This document shows positions 1 to 11,344 of a stretch of 22,500 nucleotides of DNA, piece by piece. This stretch comes from Stramonita haemastoma (lineage: Eukaryota; Mollusca; Gastropoda; Neogastropoda; Muricidae), in contig CM060328.1 in assembly GCA_030674155.1 (NCBI GenBank), positions 37,893,067 through 37,915,566 of the forward strand, read 5' to 3'. How positions within the stretch are numbered: position 1 is the stretch's first letter; each line of letters opens with the position of its first letter. The notes under the pieces were generated by a model, which did not search any database, was not told the origin of the DNA, and saw only the letters and a program-made list of their open reading frames with translations. The position numbers and the translations under genes are program-made.

Positions 1-32
1 CGCGCGCATGTGTGTATGTATGTGTGTTCTCC
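1..32. repeat. short CG/TG-rich purine-pyrimidine tract
   Basis: Alternating CG then TG/TATG dinucleotides at the window edge. It is probably the end of a longer TG microsatellite cut by the window boundary. Confidence 0.6.
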
Positions 33-104
33 ATGTTCCTGTTTATTTATCTGCCTTCCTTTCTGTCTATATGAGAGAAACAGAAATAGTCACAGACAGA
101 CATA

Positions 105-115
105 CACAACACACA

Positions 116-190
<75 letters not shown>
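105..190. repeat. (CA)n microsatellite
   Basis: Nearly pure CA run of about 85 bp with an ACAAC and an ACCAC interruption at its left end. Open frames across it read poly-His-Thr or poly-Cys-Val on both strands, which marks them as repeat translations. Confidence 0.97.
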
Positions 191-192
<2 letters not shown>

Positions 193-299
193 AACACAGC
201 TACAGACAAAACAGTCAAAGAGAATAAACGAAATGCAGACAGAAACACGGCGAATTTGCAAGGCAAAACAGTTTGTAAAAAAATATTATTCTTTTAACG

Positions 300-1025
300 C
301 TTACAAATCATTAGCCAAAAACGAAATTTCTATGAATGAGAGATTAAGCACTTCACACATTATGCCTTTAGACTCCATCACCTCCACAATAACAGCAAAG
401 TGTTGAACCATTTCATTCTGACTCACAATAACAGTATGATTATCATCTTCATTTCATACCGAGTGCACCAGCTGTAGGTGTCCAACATTTTCCCCCAACA
501 CGAATTCATTGTTAGTAAGTAGTACATTTTGAAACGTATGCTGGCCCTCCTATATTAGAATTCTGAATATCAAACAGATTACAAAATAGCGATGTACCTA
601 ATGCTAAGTTGGATCACAAACTTTACAAAACTGTAAACACACCGAGACTAGAGGTAGAAAAGCAGATGAGTGCTTATTCCATTATCCTCAAAATAAAACA
701 TTAAAAATAAAGATAAGAAGAACAAGCGCCCCAAACTACGCGAATTTAACAACAAAGATTTTTTAAATCAAAATATGTATAGCTTTTATTGTACAGAGTC
801 TTAGGATGAAAGTATTTGAGTTCAAAAACAACGATGGCAACAACGATAACGAAAGAACAAAAATCGTCATCAATTTTGTGGTACGAGGTTGCCTGGTTTG
901 AAAGTTTGTTGTACTTGTTTCTCTAGAAACTGGACATGTTTATCACCTTGGAGTCTCTACTCGTATGAACTCGAGATTTTAATTATGCATTTACATTCAT
1001 GCTGGTGAGAACGCTCTCAAATGCG
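300..1025. other. unique AT-rich DNA, no gene seen
   Basis: No open frame of useful length, no splice-bounded exon and no RNA gene recognised. A ~50 bp piece around 655-715 resembles 12545-12600 (see findings). Confidence 0.6.
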
Positions 1026-1030
1026 CAAGT

Positions 1031-1141
1031 GCGCACGCACCACACAATAACACACACACGCACGCACGCACACACATACACACACACGCACGTGTGCACA
1101 CACACACACACACACACAACACACCACAGCACGCACGCACA

Positions 1142-1228
<87 letters not shown>
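1031..1228. repeat. compound CA/CACG microsatellite
   Basis: Imperfect CACG/CACA alternation from about 1031 passes into a pure CA run from about 1150 to 1228. The impure-to-pure gradient is typical of a microsatellite that expands at one end. Confidence 0.95.
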
Positions 1229-1231
<3 letters not shown>

Positions 1232-1389
1232 GAGTTTGCGTAAAATACGCACAGACACGCATGCACACATGCATGCACTTGTACGAGCATTTTGCATTTA
1301 AAGGGGGAGTTAGGCATGTATAAATAATGGGAGAGACATGCGGAACTAATGCATTGTGCTAATCTTAAACTTCCCTCTGAGACAATGCA

Positions 1390-2050
1390 AGCCCACTCTG
1401 TCTGCCTGTCTGTCTGTTGTCTATCTGTCTATCTATCTGTTTGTCTATCTGTCTGTCTGTCTGTCTGTCTGTCTGTATGTCAGACTTGTCTGTATGTATA
1501 TCCGTCTATCTGTCCATGTCTCTATTTCTTTATATCACCTTTCTCCCTCCTACCCCTTCAGTCTTTCCATCTGTCTGTCTGTCTGCCTGTCGTTTATCTA
1601 TCTGTCTGTCTGTCTGTCTCTATCTGGTGTCCTGTCTCTTTCTGTCTCTGTCTCTGTCTGTCGCTCTCTCTGCCTCTCTCGTTGTCTCTCTCCCTGTCTC
1701 TCATTCTGTGTCTATGTCTCTGTATCTCTATCTCCCTCTGTGTCTTTCTCTGTCTCCGTCTGTCTTTCTCTGTCTCTCTGTCACTCTCTCTGTCTCTCTT
1801 TACTCTCTCTGTCTCTCTGTCTTTCTGTCTTTCTGTGTCTCCCTGTCTCTATGTGTCTGTGTGTCTCTGTCTGTCTGTCTTTCTCTCTATTCCTCTGTCT
1901 CTGTCTCTGTGTCTCTGTCTCTGTCTCTATCTCTCTCTCTCTATCTCACTCTATCTCATTCTCCATCCCTCTCTCCCTCTCTGTGTCTCTGCGTCTCTGT
2001 CTCTTTTTCTCTCTTTCCCTCTTCTTCCTCCATCTCCCTCTCTATCTCTT
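1390..2050. repeat. CTGT/CTAT and CT-rich pyrimidine tract (copy A)
   Basis: About 660 bp of degenerate CTGT, CTAT and CT steps with scattered GT. Three forward frames stay open (poly-Ser/Leu/Cys/Val) because the tract lacks TAA, TAG and TGA, not because it codes. The counterpart in copy B is about 3518-4128. Confidence 0.92.
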
Positions 2051-2051
2051 T

Positions 2052-2091
<40 letters not shown>

Positions 2092-2093
2092 TT

Positions 2094-2140
<47 letters not shown>
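2051..2140. repeat. (CTTT)n microsatellite (copy A)
   Basis: About 20 CTTT units with one extra T. The copy B counterpart is only about 22 bp, a roughly fourfold length change since duplication. Confidence 0.95.
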
Positions 2141-2451
2141 CAGACAGATGTTGAAGATCTCAAGGGGAAAGAACTGTAGTAAGAACTTTTGATGCCGTCA
2201 CCCCATAAATCATCGCCAATTTCAAGGAGGAGGGACAGAAGAACAAAAGGCATAAAGATGTCGTGTTATTCAAATGTTCAGAACAAGATTCTTGAATTTA
2301 ACACCAGTCTCTCATCGCAACAGAAAGAAAAAAAAGGGGAGAAAAAAACAAGAACAAAAAGAAAGGAAGAACAGACGGAATCGGTTGTATTGTGCGAAAT
2401 TTGATTTTCTTTTCTTGTTTTTGTCTGGCAAGGGCAGAGTGTAGGTCTCTT

Positions 2452-2664
<213 letters not shown>

Positions 2665-2796
2665 TCATGTTTTACTGAAGATCGACCTACATAGAAGGTA
2701 ATACTTAGTCTTGATTTTGTCCACGTCAAATTGTGTATCAACAGTTCTGAATAAAGTTCAAAATATGAACTTAATCAAAAACGTACGCGCAAACAC

Positions 2797-2835
2797 GCAC
2801 GCACACGCACGCACCGGCGCACACACACACATACA

Positions 2836-2915
<80 letters not shown>
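2797..2915. repeat. CA microsatellite with CACG start (copy A)
   Basis: CACG/CGCA-rich start followed by a pure CA run ending near 2913. Confidence 0.95.
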
Positions 2916-2918
<3 letters not shown>

Positions 2919-2940
2919 CTCGCGCGCACGCATGCACACA

Positions 2941-3067
<127 letters not shown>

Positions 3068-3424
3068 CTTAGCATCTCCAAATATGGTTTTGAAAAATAA
3101 ACACTAAGTGCAAGTTTGGTGCTGCTGTTTGTTAAGTGCATTGACATCTAGAAACAAAGAGAATTCCAGGTACCAACAGAAAGTGTAGGCCCTAATTTTT
3201 CAGAAGTGGCTATTGGTAGAGCAGGATTTTTTTTTTTACTGTAGTCATCAGGAGTTTTAAACTATTCTCCTGCAAGTCCTTTGACATTTTTTGGGTTATG
3301 TTTTTCCTCCTCCGAGGTTCACCAAGAGTGAGATATTCTTTTGGCGTGTGCGACCATTTTTTTTTGCTCACGATCAAGTTGGCACGCATTCTATTGTCGT
3401 GAATAATATCCAAGCATGCGATCA

Positions 3425-3497
3425 GTATATATAAAACTGTCTTCCCTGTACAAAATGAATATCCTACTCTTTTGAAAAGCGGAACAGGTTTTAACGT
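3425..3497 (+). repeat. dispersed module, copy 1 (end of duplication copy A)
   Basis: TATATATAAAACTGT ... CTACTCTTTT ... ACAGGTTTTAACGT. Related blocks occur at 5515-5590, 7785-7880 and, on the minus strand, 18235-18330. Confidence 0.6.
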
Positions 3498-3517
3498 ATT
3501 CCCTCTGAGACAATGCA

Positions 3518-4150
3518 AGCCCACTCTGTCTGCTGTCTGTCTGTCTGTCTATCTGTTTTTTCTATCTGTCTATCTGTTCTGTCTGTCAGACTTGTCTGTA
3601 TGTATATCCGTCTATCTGTCCATGTCTCTGTTTCTTTCTGTCACCTTTCTCCCTCCCACCCCTCCAGTCTTTCCATCTGTCTGTCTGTCTCCTGTCTGTC
3701 TATCTGTCTGTCTCTATATGGGTCTCTGTCTCTGTCTCTGTCTCTGTCTGTCGCTCTCTCTGCCTCTCTCGTTGTCTCTCTCCCTGTCTCTCATTCTGTG
3801 TCTATGTCTCTGCATCTCTGTCTCCCTCTGTGTCTTTCTCTGTTTCCCTCTGTGTCTTTCTAGTTCTCTGTCTCTCTGTCACTCTCTCTGTCTCTCTCTG
3901 ACTCTCTCTTTCTCTGTGTCGTTCTGTGTCTCCCTGTCTCTATGTGTCTGTGTGTCTCTGTCTGTCTGTCTTTATCTCTATTCCTTTGTCCCTGTCTCTG
4001 TCTCTGTGTCTCTGTCTCTTTCTCTCTCTCTCTATCTCACTCTATCTCACTCTCCATCCCTCTCTCCCTCTCTGTGTCTCTGCGTCCCTGTCTCTTTTTC
4101 TCTCTTTCCCTCTTCTTCCTCTATCTCTTTTCTTTCTTTCTTTCTTTCTC
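3518..4150. repeat. CTGT/CT-rich pyrimidine tract and short CTTT (copy B)
   Basis: Collinear with 1390-2140 but shorter. Several CTGT units and most CTTT units are missing. Open frames through it are repeat translations. Confidence 0.92.
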
Positions 4151-4469
4151 AGACAGATGTTGAAGATCTCAAGGGGAAAGAACTGTAGTAAGAACTTTTG
4201 ATGCCGTCACCCCATAAATCATCGCCAATTTCAAGGAGGAGGGACAGAAGAACAAAAGGCATAAAGCTGTCGTGTTATTCAAATGTTCAGAACAAGATTC
4301 TTGAATTTAACACCAGTCTCTCATCGCAACAGATAGAAAAAAAAGGAGAGATAAAAAAACTCATGAAAAAAAAGAAAGGAAGAACAGACGGAATCGGTTG
4401 TATTGTGCGAAATTTGATTTTTTCTTTTCTTGTTTTTTGTCTGGCAAAGGCAGATTGTAGGTCTCTTTG

Positions 4470-4470
<1 letters not shown>

Positions 4471-4508
<38 letters not shown>

Positions 4509-4534
4509 CACACACACACACACACACAACACAC

Positions 4535-4597
<63 letters not shown>

Positions 4598-4661
4598 GTA
4601 TATATATATATTGTATATGCATATCTATATATATATATATATATATATATACAGGTATATG

Positions 4662-4697
<36 letters not shown>

Positions 4698-4700
4698 TAA
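4471..4700. repeat. CA tract fused to TA tract (copy B)
   Basis: CA with three CAACA interruptions (4471-4539) runs directly into TA (4540-4700) with TATG/GTATA steps. In copy A the CA part is absent at this point. Confidence 0.95.
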
Positions 4701-4876
4701 ATGAAATATAATAGAATTGAGAGAGATATATAATTATACACATAGATAATCATGTTTTACTGAAGATCGACCTACATAGAAGATAATACTTATTATTGAT
4801 TGTGTCCACGTCAAACTGTGTATCAAAAGTTCTGAATAAAGTTCAAAATATGAACTTAATCAAAAACGTATGCGCA

Positions 4877-4976
4877 AACACGCACGCACGCACGCACGCA
4901 CCCACACGCACCCGCACACACACACACACACCACACACACACACACACACACACCACACACACACCACACACACGA
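4877..4976. repeat. CACG/CA tract (copy B)
   Basis: CACG units, then CA runs broken by repeated ACCAC steps. Confidence 0.93.
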
Positions 4977-5001
4977 GGGCACACGCACACGCATGTACAC
5001 A

Positions 5002-5136
<135 letters not shown>

Positions 5137-5294
5137 CCTAGCATCTCCAAAATAATATGGTTTTGAAAAGTAAACACTAAGTGCAAGTTTGGTGCTGCTG
5201 TTTGTTTAGTGGGTTGACATCTAGAAACAAGAGAATTCCAGGTACCCCAGAAAGTATAGGCCCTAATTTTTCAGAAGTGGCTATTGGGAGAGCA

Positions 5295-5297
<3 letters not shown>

Positions 5298-5337
<40 letters not shown>
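5298..5337. repeat. poly-T run (40 T)
   Basis: Forty consecutive T between GCAGGA and ACTGTAG. The same flanks enclose only 10 T in copy A (3228-3237), so this is slippage expansion rather than a retroelement poly-A tail. Confidence 0.95.
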
Positions 5338-5340
<3 letters not shown>

Positions 5341-5514
5341 GTAGAGTGATTAAGATTTTTAACCTATTCTCCTGCAAGTCCTTTGCATATTTTTGTTGTG
5401 TTTTTCCTCTCCGAGGTTCACCAAGAGTGAGATATTCTTTTGGCGTGTGCGACCATTTTTGCTCACGATCAAGTTGGCACGCATTCTATTGTCATGAATA
5501 ATATCCAAGCTTTG

Positions 5515-5600
5515 CCATCAGTATATATAAAACTGTCTTCCCTGTACAAATATCCTACTCTTTTCAAAAATTAGAACAGGTTTTAACGTGTGACAAGATG
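5515..5600 (+). repeat. dispersed module, copy 2 (end of duplication copy B)
   Basis: Same words as at 3425-3497, here followed by GTGTGACAAGATGTTCTGG, which also has a counterpart in the copy at 7785-7890. Confidence 0.6.
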
Positions 5601-6235
5601 TTCTGGTGCGTTCACACAAGGTACCTAGGTATACTAGTCTCATCTGTTGGACTTTTATGGGAGTGTGAATAAAATTTTGAGACGTTAAAACGCATTCTGT
5701 CATTTGAAGAAGTCAAACCATTGCGTGCAGTTAGGCACGGATCACAAAACCAAAATAAACAAGAAAAACCCAAACACATGCACATTGGTGTTGTGTTTAG
5801 ACATTATATTCGATGTCAAATGCGGTTACCTTAATAATGGACAAGGGGTCGCGTACACAAAGTATAAACATTGCTGAACCTTGGAACTTGAGCCGAGGAT
5901 TCCCCCCCCCCCCCAGAAAAAACAATGTAAAAAATGGTGATTTCTAATGATTTATTTTCTAAGTCTTATTTCTGTTTTTGTCTTAGTGTTTTCCATTTTT
6001 TTATTCTTTTTTTTTTTTTATTTTACACAGAGAGTTGAAATCGAGTATAGTATTGCACCAACCGAGCTGGAGCACTCAGTGTGTGTCAGCGAGGGTGTAG
6101 CAATTGGCTGAGAGATACGAGGGACATGGGGCTACTCATTTATGTCCTGCCTGTCAAACTATCATCTCCCATGGCAGTCATACTGCCAGAATTCCATGGC
6201 AAACTCAAGACGTAGAGGACATTCCTAAAGAAACA
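5590..6235. other. unique spacer, no gene seen
   Basis: Holds a C13 homopolymer (5902-5914), T runs near 6000, a 10-bp inverted repeat arm at 5682-5691 and a perfect 7-bp stem with 3-nt loop at 6172-6188. The stretch 6104-6230 is less AT-rich and open in one frame, but has no ATG start and no recognisable domain. Confidence 0.5.
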
Positions 6236-6376
6236 CATACACACACACAAATCAAAACCACACACACACACACATCACACACATACACACAGCAAACACA
6301 ACACACACATACACACAACGCAACGACATACATACAACACACACATACCACACAAACACACAACATACACACACAG
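6236..6376. repeat. degenerate CA tract
   Basis: CA with frequent CAAA, CATA and CAACG interruptions. It appears to be an ageing microsatellite. Confidence 0.9.
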
Positions 6377-6469
6377 ATTTTGGTTATTTCTCTCTCCAAA
6401 CTCTTCTTTTTCTGTTTTTCTTTCTGTCTTCTGTATGTGAGTTGATCGGTCAGTCACTCAATGAAATAG

Positions 6470-6513
6470 TCAATGTGTGTGCATTTGTGTGTGAGTTTGT
6501 TTGTGTGTTGTTT

Positions 6514-6544
<31 letters not shown>

Positions 6545-6800
6545 GTGTCTGTGTGTGTGATGGTGGTGTGTACGTGTGTGTGTGTGTTATCTGTCTGTGT
6601 GTGTGTGAAGGGGGGATGTCGTGTGTGTGTTGTGTGTGTTGTGTGTGTTTGTGTGTGTGCGTGTGTGTGCGTGTATGTGTATATTGTGTATGTGTGTGTA
6701 TGTGTGTGGGTGTGTGTATAAGGGCGTGTAATTGTGTGTTATGTTGTGCATGTGTGTAATATATGTATGTGGTGTATGTTTGTATGTGTGTGTGCACACT
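6470..6800. repeat. degenerate GT tract
   Basis: GT with TTTGT, GTAT and GGGGGG interruptions. It lies opposite in sense to the CA tract 100 bp upstream, so the two could pair as an imperfect inverted repeat. Confidence 0.9.
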
Positions 6801-6959
6801 TTCTGTACTTGTTTATAATTAATCGGTTCTGTATCGTGTTCATGTACGCTTTCACAGAAATCTTAATGAATAATGTATCCAATTAGATCCAATCATATGA
6901 CTGTCTCTCGGTTCCTCTATTCGCCATTCTATAAGCTTTATTCAGTTCATGTTCCCCCT

Positions 6960-7191
<232 letters not shown>

Positions 7192-7288
7192 CTGTTCATT
7201 CCTCTACGTCTCTGTCTCTTTATCTCTCTGAAGTCCTTGTCTGTCTGCTTCCCTCTCTGTTTCTGCCCCTGTCTGTTTGTCTGCCTGT

Positions 7289-7324
7289 GTGCATGCATGT
7301 GTGTGTGTGTGCGTGCGTGCGTCT

Positions 7325-7361
<37 letters not shown>

Positions 7362-7410
7362 ACGTGTGTGTATGTGTGTGTATGTGTGTGCGTGTGGGTG
7401 TGCGTGCGTG

Positions 7411-7481
<71 letters not shown>

Positions 7482-7482
7482 T
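7289..7482. repeat. GT/GTGC microsatellite
   Basis: GT runs with GCGTGC and TATG interruptions, ending in a pure GT run of about 55 bp at 7419-7473. Confidence 0.96.
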
Positions 7483-7784
7483 GATCAACAATCGATCACG
7501 TTGTTACTCCAGTCAGTGTGTATGATATTGTGTTCATAGATCCTGTTGGAATGTATCCATAAACTATTCATATCCTCTGTGTCGTCTAATTACTTTCCAC
7601 TATCGTTTCCTGTTGTGTTTTTTTCTCTATCTCTTTATGCTACAGAGCTGTTTATTTTTTATCAGTTTTTTATGTTTTTGGTTTTCTTTTGTATTACAGA
7701 TTTTTAAAATACTTTTTCTTTCGGGCATAATGACATGATCACAAGTTGTTTTTTTCTGTTTACATCAAGTCATCGTGAGTATTC
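7483..7784. other. unique spacer after GT tract, no gene seen
   Basis: The first ~100 bp (7486-7580) loosely resemble sequences that also follow TG/CTGT tracts at 9506-9590 and 10218-10330. The rest is T-rich with no coding signal. Confidence 0.45.
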
Positions 7785-7890
7785 AGTTGTATATATTGTT
7801 TTTCATTCGTTCCTATCGGCACAAATGGTAGAGTTTGCCGAAAGGCGGGACAGGTTGTAACGTGTGCACAAGTGGTTCTGCGTGCGTACG
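7785..7890 (+). repeat. dispersed module, copy 3 (diverged)
   Basis: Shares CAGT..TATAT, ACAAAT, GGGACAGG-TGTAACGTGTG and CAAGTGGTTCTG with the blocks at 5515-5610, roughly 70% alike by eye. It sits directly 5' of a GA tract. Confidence 0.5.
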
Positions 7891-7917
7891 CAGACAGGAT
7901 TTCGGTTTGCCGTCGCA

Positions 7918-7937
7918 TGAGAGAGTGAGAGAGAGAG

Positions 7938-7973
<36 letters not shown>

Positions 7974-8006
7974 GAGAGATGAGAGAGAGAGAGAGATGAG
8001 AGAGAA

Positions 8007-8038
<32 letters not shown>

Positions 8039-8088
8039 TGAGAGGATGAGAGAGAGAGAGAGAGATGAGAGAGAGAGGAGAGAGAGAG
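7918..8088. repeat. interrupted GA tract
   Basis: GA runs broken at intervals by GATG and GGTG steps, giving short-period higher-order structure. Confidence 0.94.
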
Positions 8089-8114
8089 CATCCCATATTT
8101 AATGTGGGAGAGAA

Positions 8115-8230
8115 GGTGGGGAATGACAATGTAATGGCAATGCAATGACAATGACAATTTATTCAAGAAAAGACCATGGCCCCATTTGAATGGGTATACA
8201 CCACTGGTATTGGTCGTACATTGCACACTT
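8115..8230 (-). mobile_element. 3' tail of a LINE/SINE-type retroelement (minus strand)
   Basis: On the minus strand the order is unique sequence, AATAAA, then several TTGTCATTG-like repeats (plus-strand AATGACAATG units at 8125-8160). A terminal short tandem repeat just after AATAAA is characteristic of some LINE/SINE tails that lack poly-A. The body upstream on that strand (8160-8230) is unique here, and no reverse transcriptase is visible, so the copy is 5'-truncated or a SINE. Confidence 0.5.
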
Positions 8231-9025
8231 AGGTCCTATACCTCTAACACATACGTAACATTGTTTTCAATTTAAAGTGAAATTTTAACATTATTATTTT
8301 TCTCTTCGTTTGAACAAACTTTGACAGGTACAGAGGAACACTTTGAATAGTATTTTCAGTGGTAGAGGACAAAAGTATGACTAACGGAATTATTTCTGGT
8401 CTCTTGGGAAACCTAGAAAGAATGTATTCTGTCCTTAAGTCTTCAAGTGCTGGGCAACAGAAAAGAAACTCTACCTTATCTTATCTTCCCTATTTAGTTA
8501 CATATAAGAAACGTGACATTTCTGCCATTTTTTTGTTATATCTTTGATCATGCACTATTATATCCGTGACCCCAAATGGAAACTTGGTCAAAACACACCT
8601 TAGAATCTTATACATATTCATCTCTACATATCTTTCAATGGGGTGAATTGTATCAAACAGTTTATGCAAAGAGATCTACCGTAGTTTTGAACACGGTTCT
8701 TCTTATTTTGCCATCTACAATCTATAACACGTTGTTTAAAGGAGGCCAAAACACTATTGACACACCAAACACTGATTAGGCCAAACAAATGAAACATTGC
8801 AACACATTTGCCCCCTACTAACCCATATTATATTTCATCTCTCATTCAATTCATACAATAGCTTGTAATTTTTACCCATATGAGCCCTTTTAGCCAATAT
8901 GCAATGATTTTCAAATAAACATGAAAATGCAATGAATGTCTTCCAAGCCCACCTGTTAACAAGTAAGATTCATTTCATTGCGAATATAACTGCAAATTCT
9001 GATTTCATGTCTTGAAAATAAAGCT
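8231..9025. other. AT-rich unique DNA, no gene seen
   Basis: Two open frames of 62 and 67 codons (8359-8547, 8576-8779) are near chance expectation and show no domain. No splice-bounded exon is convincing. Confidence 0.5.
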
Positions 9026-9030
9026 CATAT

Positions 9031-9041
9031 TGAGAGAGAGG

Positions 9042-9120
<79 letters not shown>
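9031..9120. repeat. (GA)n microsatellite
   Basis: Almost pure GA run of about 90 bp with a GGGGA interruption near its start. It passes directly into a 10-bp-period array. Confidence 0.96.
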
Positions 9121-9129
<9 letters not shown>

Positions 9130-9236
9130 GACAGAGAGAGACAGAGAGAGACAGAGAGAGACAGAGAGAGACAGAGAGAGAGCAGAGAGAGACAGAGAGA
9201 GACAGAGAGAGACAGAGAGAGACAGAGAGAGAGAGA
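9121..9236. repeat. 10-bp minisatellite (ACAGAGAGAG)n
   Basis: Seven consecutive 10-bp units, one of which has lost its phase at 9181 (AGCAGAGAGA), then five more GACAGAGAGA units. The period is exactly ten, so C recurs once per helical turn on an otherwise purine strand. Confidence 0.93.
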
Positions 9237-9332
9237 ATGTTTTAAATTCTGTTGCTTTTTCACGTCCAGTACTCGTGTGCACACAGCTTAATAAAATATT
9301 GTTATCTGATACCAACTCGTCAAGTGGCCTAT

Positions 9333-9472
<140 letters not shown>

Positions 9473-9689
9473 TATGTCTGTCTCTGTCTGTCTGTCTGCC
9501 TGACTGTGTGAGAGTGATTAATGGTTGAGCACCTTCTAACCTTGATCAGTGTACATGATACAGAGTGTTAATTAATGCTGATGCCATGTACGAATCAAGT
9601 ATTAATGTACTGGGCGTTTGTCAATCTGATGTTTTATCTCTCTTGTTAGCTTTTCTTTTTTTTCTTTCTTTCACATGTGCCTTATATAT

Positions 9690-9745
9690 AAAAGTAAAGA
9701 GAGAGAAAGAGAGAGGGACAGACAGACAGGTAGACAGATAGATAT
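9690..9745. repeat. GA / GACA / GATA short repeats
   Basis: Imperfect GA and GACAGATA units. They form the left edge of the AT/CATA cluster. Confidence 0.85.
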
Positions 9746-9783
9746 GTACATATGTATATGCATAAATATAATACATACATACT

Positions 9784-9836
9784 ACAACACAACAACAACA
9801 CACAACAACACAACACACACACACACAAACATTATA

Positions 9837-9887
<51 letters not shown>

Positions 9888-9905
9888 CATACATACATAC
9901 ATACA

Positions 9906-9936
<31 letters not shown>

Positions 9937-9990
9937 CATACATACATACATACATACATACATACATACATTACATACATATACATACAC
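9784..9990. repeat. CAA/CA, (TA)n and (CATA)n cluster
   Basis: AACAC/CAA units (9784-9830), TA run (about 9834-9880), then CATA tetranucleotides with two ATTACATA interruptions (9881-9980). The boundaries are sharp, suggesting sequential birth of one repeat from another. Confidence 0.95.
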
Positions 9991-10124
9991 ACATACATAC
10001 ACACCACAGCGTCCTAGCATGCATGCATAAATAAATGCATACATACACAAATAAGTACATCAATATAAGAGGAGAGATAGAGATAATGAGACATGAGTGT
10101 ATAGTGTGGGTGTGTGCTGTTTGC

Positions 10125-10232
10125 CTGAATGTATGTCTGTCTGTTTGTACATATGTCTGTTTGTCTGTGCTTGGGTCTGTATGTCTGTATGTCTATGTAT
10201 CGGTTTGTCTGTGTCTGTGTGTGTGCGGTGAA
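10125..10232. repeat. degenerate CTGT/TATG tract
   Basis: Interrupted GTCTGT/GTATGT units ending in a short GT run. Confidence 0.85.
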
Positions 10233-10496
10233 TAGCTGGCCACATCATTACTGTGACCAGTGTGTGTGTATGCATGTATCATATAGCGTTCACCAATCCT
10301 GTTGGAGTGTATAAATAAATCATCAATATTCTTGTCCCTCTGACTGCTTCGCCGTCACTGTGGGTGTGTGTTCTTATATTCTGATGTTCCAATCTCTTTG
10401 TCTTAGACACATCCAGCCTTTGTTCACCAGCCTCTTCCCTGTAGTGTTTTATTCTATGAGAGTGATTTGAGTGAGTGAGTGAGTGGTGAGTGTTGT

Positions 10497-10566
10497 ATGT
10501 TTGTGTGTGTGTGTGTGTGTGCGTGTGTGCGTGTGTGCGTGTGTGTGTATGTGTGTATGTGTGTGA
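10497..10566. repeat. (GT)n with GTGC steps
   Basis: GT run of about 70 bp with GCGT and TATG interruptions, preceded by a short GAGT run (10466-10490). Confidence 0.93.
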
Positions 10567-11026
10567 ATCACGTGCATATCTGTGTAAAAGAGTACACACA
10601 AATAATATGTATAGCAGGACCATTTCCGTGGTCTTCTAGGTTTTTTTTTTGCTCAAAGCTAGAGTAATTTGCTAATGAACTAAATGTTTATAATAGTATG
10701 ATGTTTAGCTTGAAGAAACCAAAGCAGCACTAGTAAAATAAAATATTAAATGATAATAATTTGAGGTAAAGAACTGGCCAGATATTTCGAAAAATGTTCA
10801 TTACAGTAACTTAATGGTTATAGTTATATGTTTCATGCCAGTTTTAAATCCAAATCAATCAACATCCAGTGCCATACAAATGTTTCAACAAAACCACAAC
10901 CGATATGATAGTCAACGTGACGTACCAAAACCATCACCCTTACAAGAACAATTCGCCATATATGCCAGAACAAATCCTTTACAGGCCCATAAAATAAAGA
11001 CGCGTGAACATAGAGGAAGATGAAGT
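10567..11026. other. AT-rich unique DNA upstream of unit 1
   Basis: A 69-codon frame from ATG at 10814 (rich in Gln, Asn, Pro, Ser) ends at 11023. No signal peptide, domain or paralogue is seen, so I do not call it a gene. Confidence 0.45.
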
Positions 11027-11340
11027 GTGTTTCCCTCTGTCATTGCCAACATCCTTAGCAGTATTCTCCACCCTTTCTCCTCACTTCCACAACTGTCTCA
11101 GCCGCCTGGACAATCTAAGAGGACTGGCGACCAAATGGCATCGCCTGTAACATCACAAACGTTTTCACAAATTGCATCGACTTTGATTCATTTCCCTGTG
11201 GCTAAATTTTGTTAGGGAACCTGCCATAAAAGTGCTGAGCGGGGGCAAGGCAGGAGAGGCAATAAGCTTCACCAATTCCTTGCCTTTATAAAAACGAAAG
11301 CGTAAAATCCTCCTCTGTCCTCTTACCCTACTCCTCTTTC
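11027..11340 (+). promoter_or_regulatory. unit 1 upstream block with TATA-like box
   Basis: Contains AACGTTTTCACAAATTGC at 11158-11175 and CATAAAAGTGCT from 11225. Both recur at 15316 and 15383 with the identical 68-bp spacing, and the intervening ~70 bp are also clearly alike. A TATA-like box at 11226-11232 would place a start near 11255-11262. Upstream similarity to the third unit extends back to about 11060, with pyrimidine-rich leader similarity downstream to about 11345. Core promoter is an inference from the box and the conservation. The alternative is the internal or LTR-like promoter of an unrecognised mobile element. Confidence 0.5.
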
Positions 11341-11344
11341 TTTA

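Noticed and set aside
1349..2192. Three overlapping forward ORFs of 245-278 codons (and counterparts at 3472-4201)
   Set aside because: They are translations of a pyrimidine-rich CTGT/CT tract that lacks stop codons in all three forward frames. Composition is Ser/Leu/Cys/Val only, with frame-independent openness and many indels between the two duplicate copies.
5298..5337. Poly-T as the poly-A tail of a minus-strand retrotransposed copy
   Set aside because: The same site in the duplicate has 10 T with identical flanks, so it is slippage at a pre-existing T run.
6172..6188. Hairpin TGGCAGT-CAT-ACTGCCA as an RNA element or terminator
   Set aside because: A 7-bp stem is within chance expectation for the window, with no associated transcript evidence.
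9881..9990. Regular short-period array resembling a CRISPR-like repeat
   Set aside because: The period is 4 bp (CATA) without spacers, in a eukaryotic microsatellite cluster.
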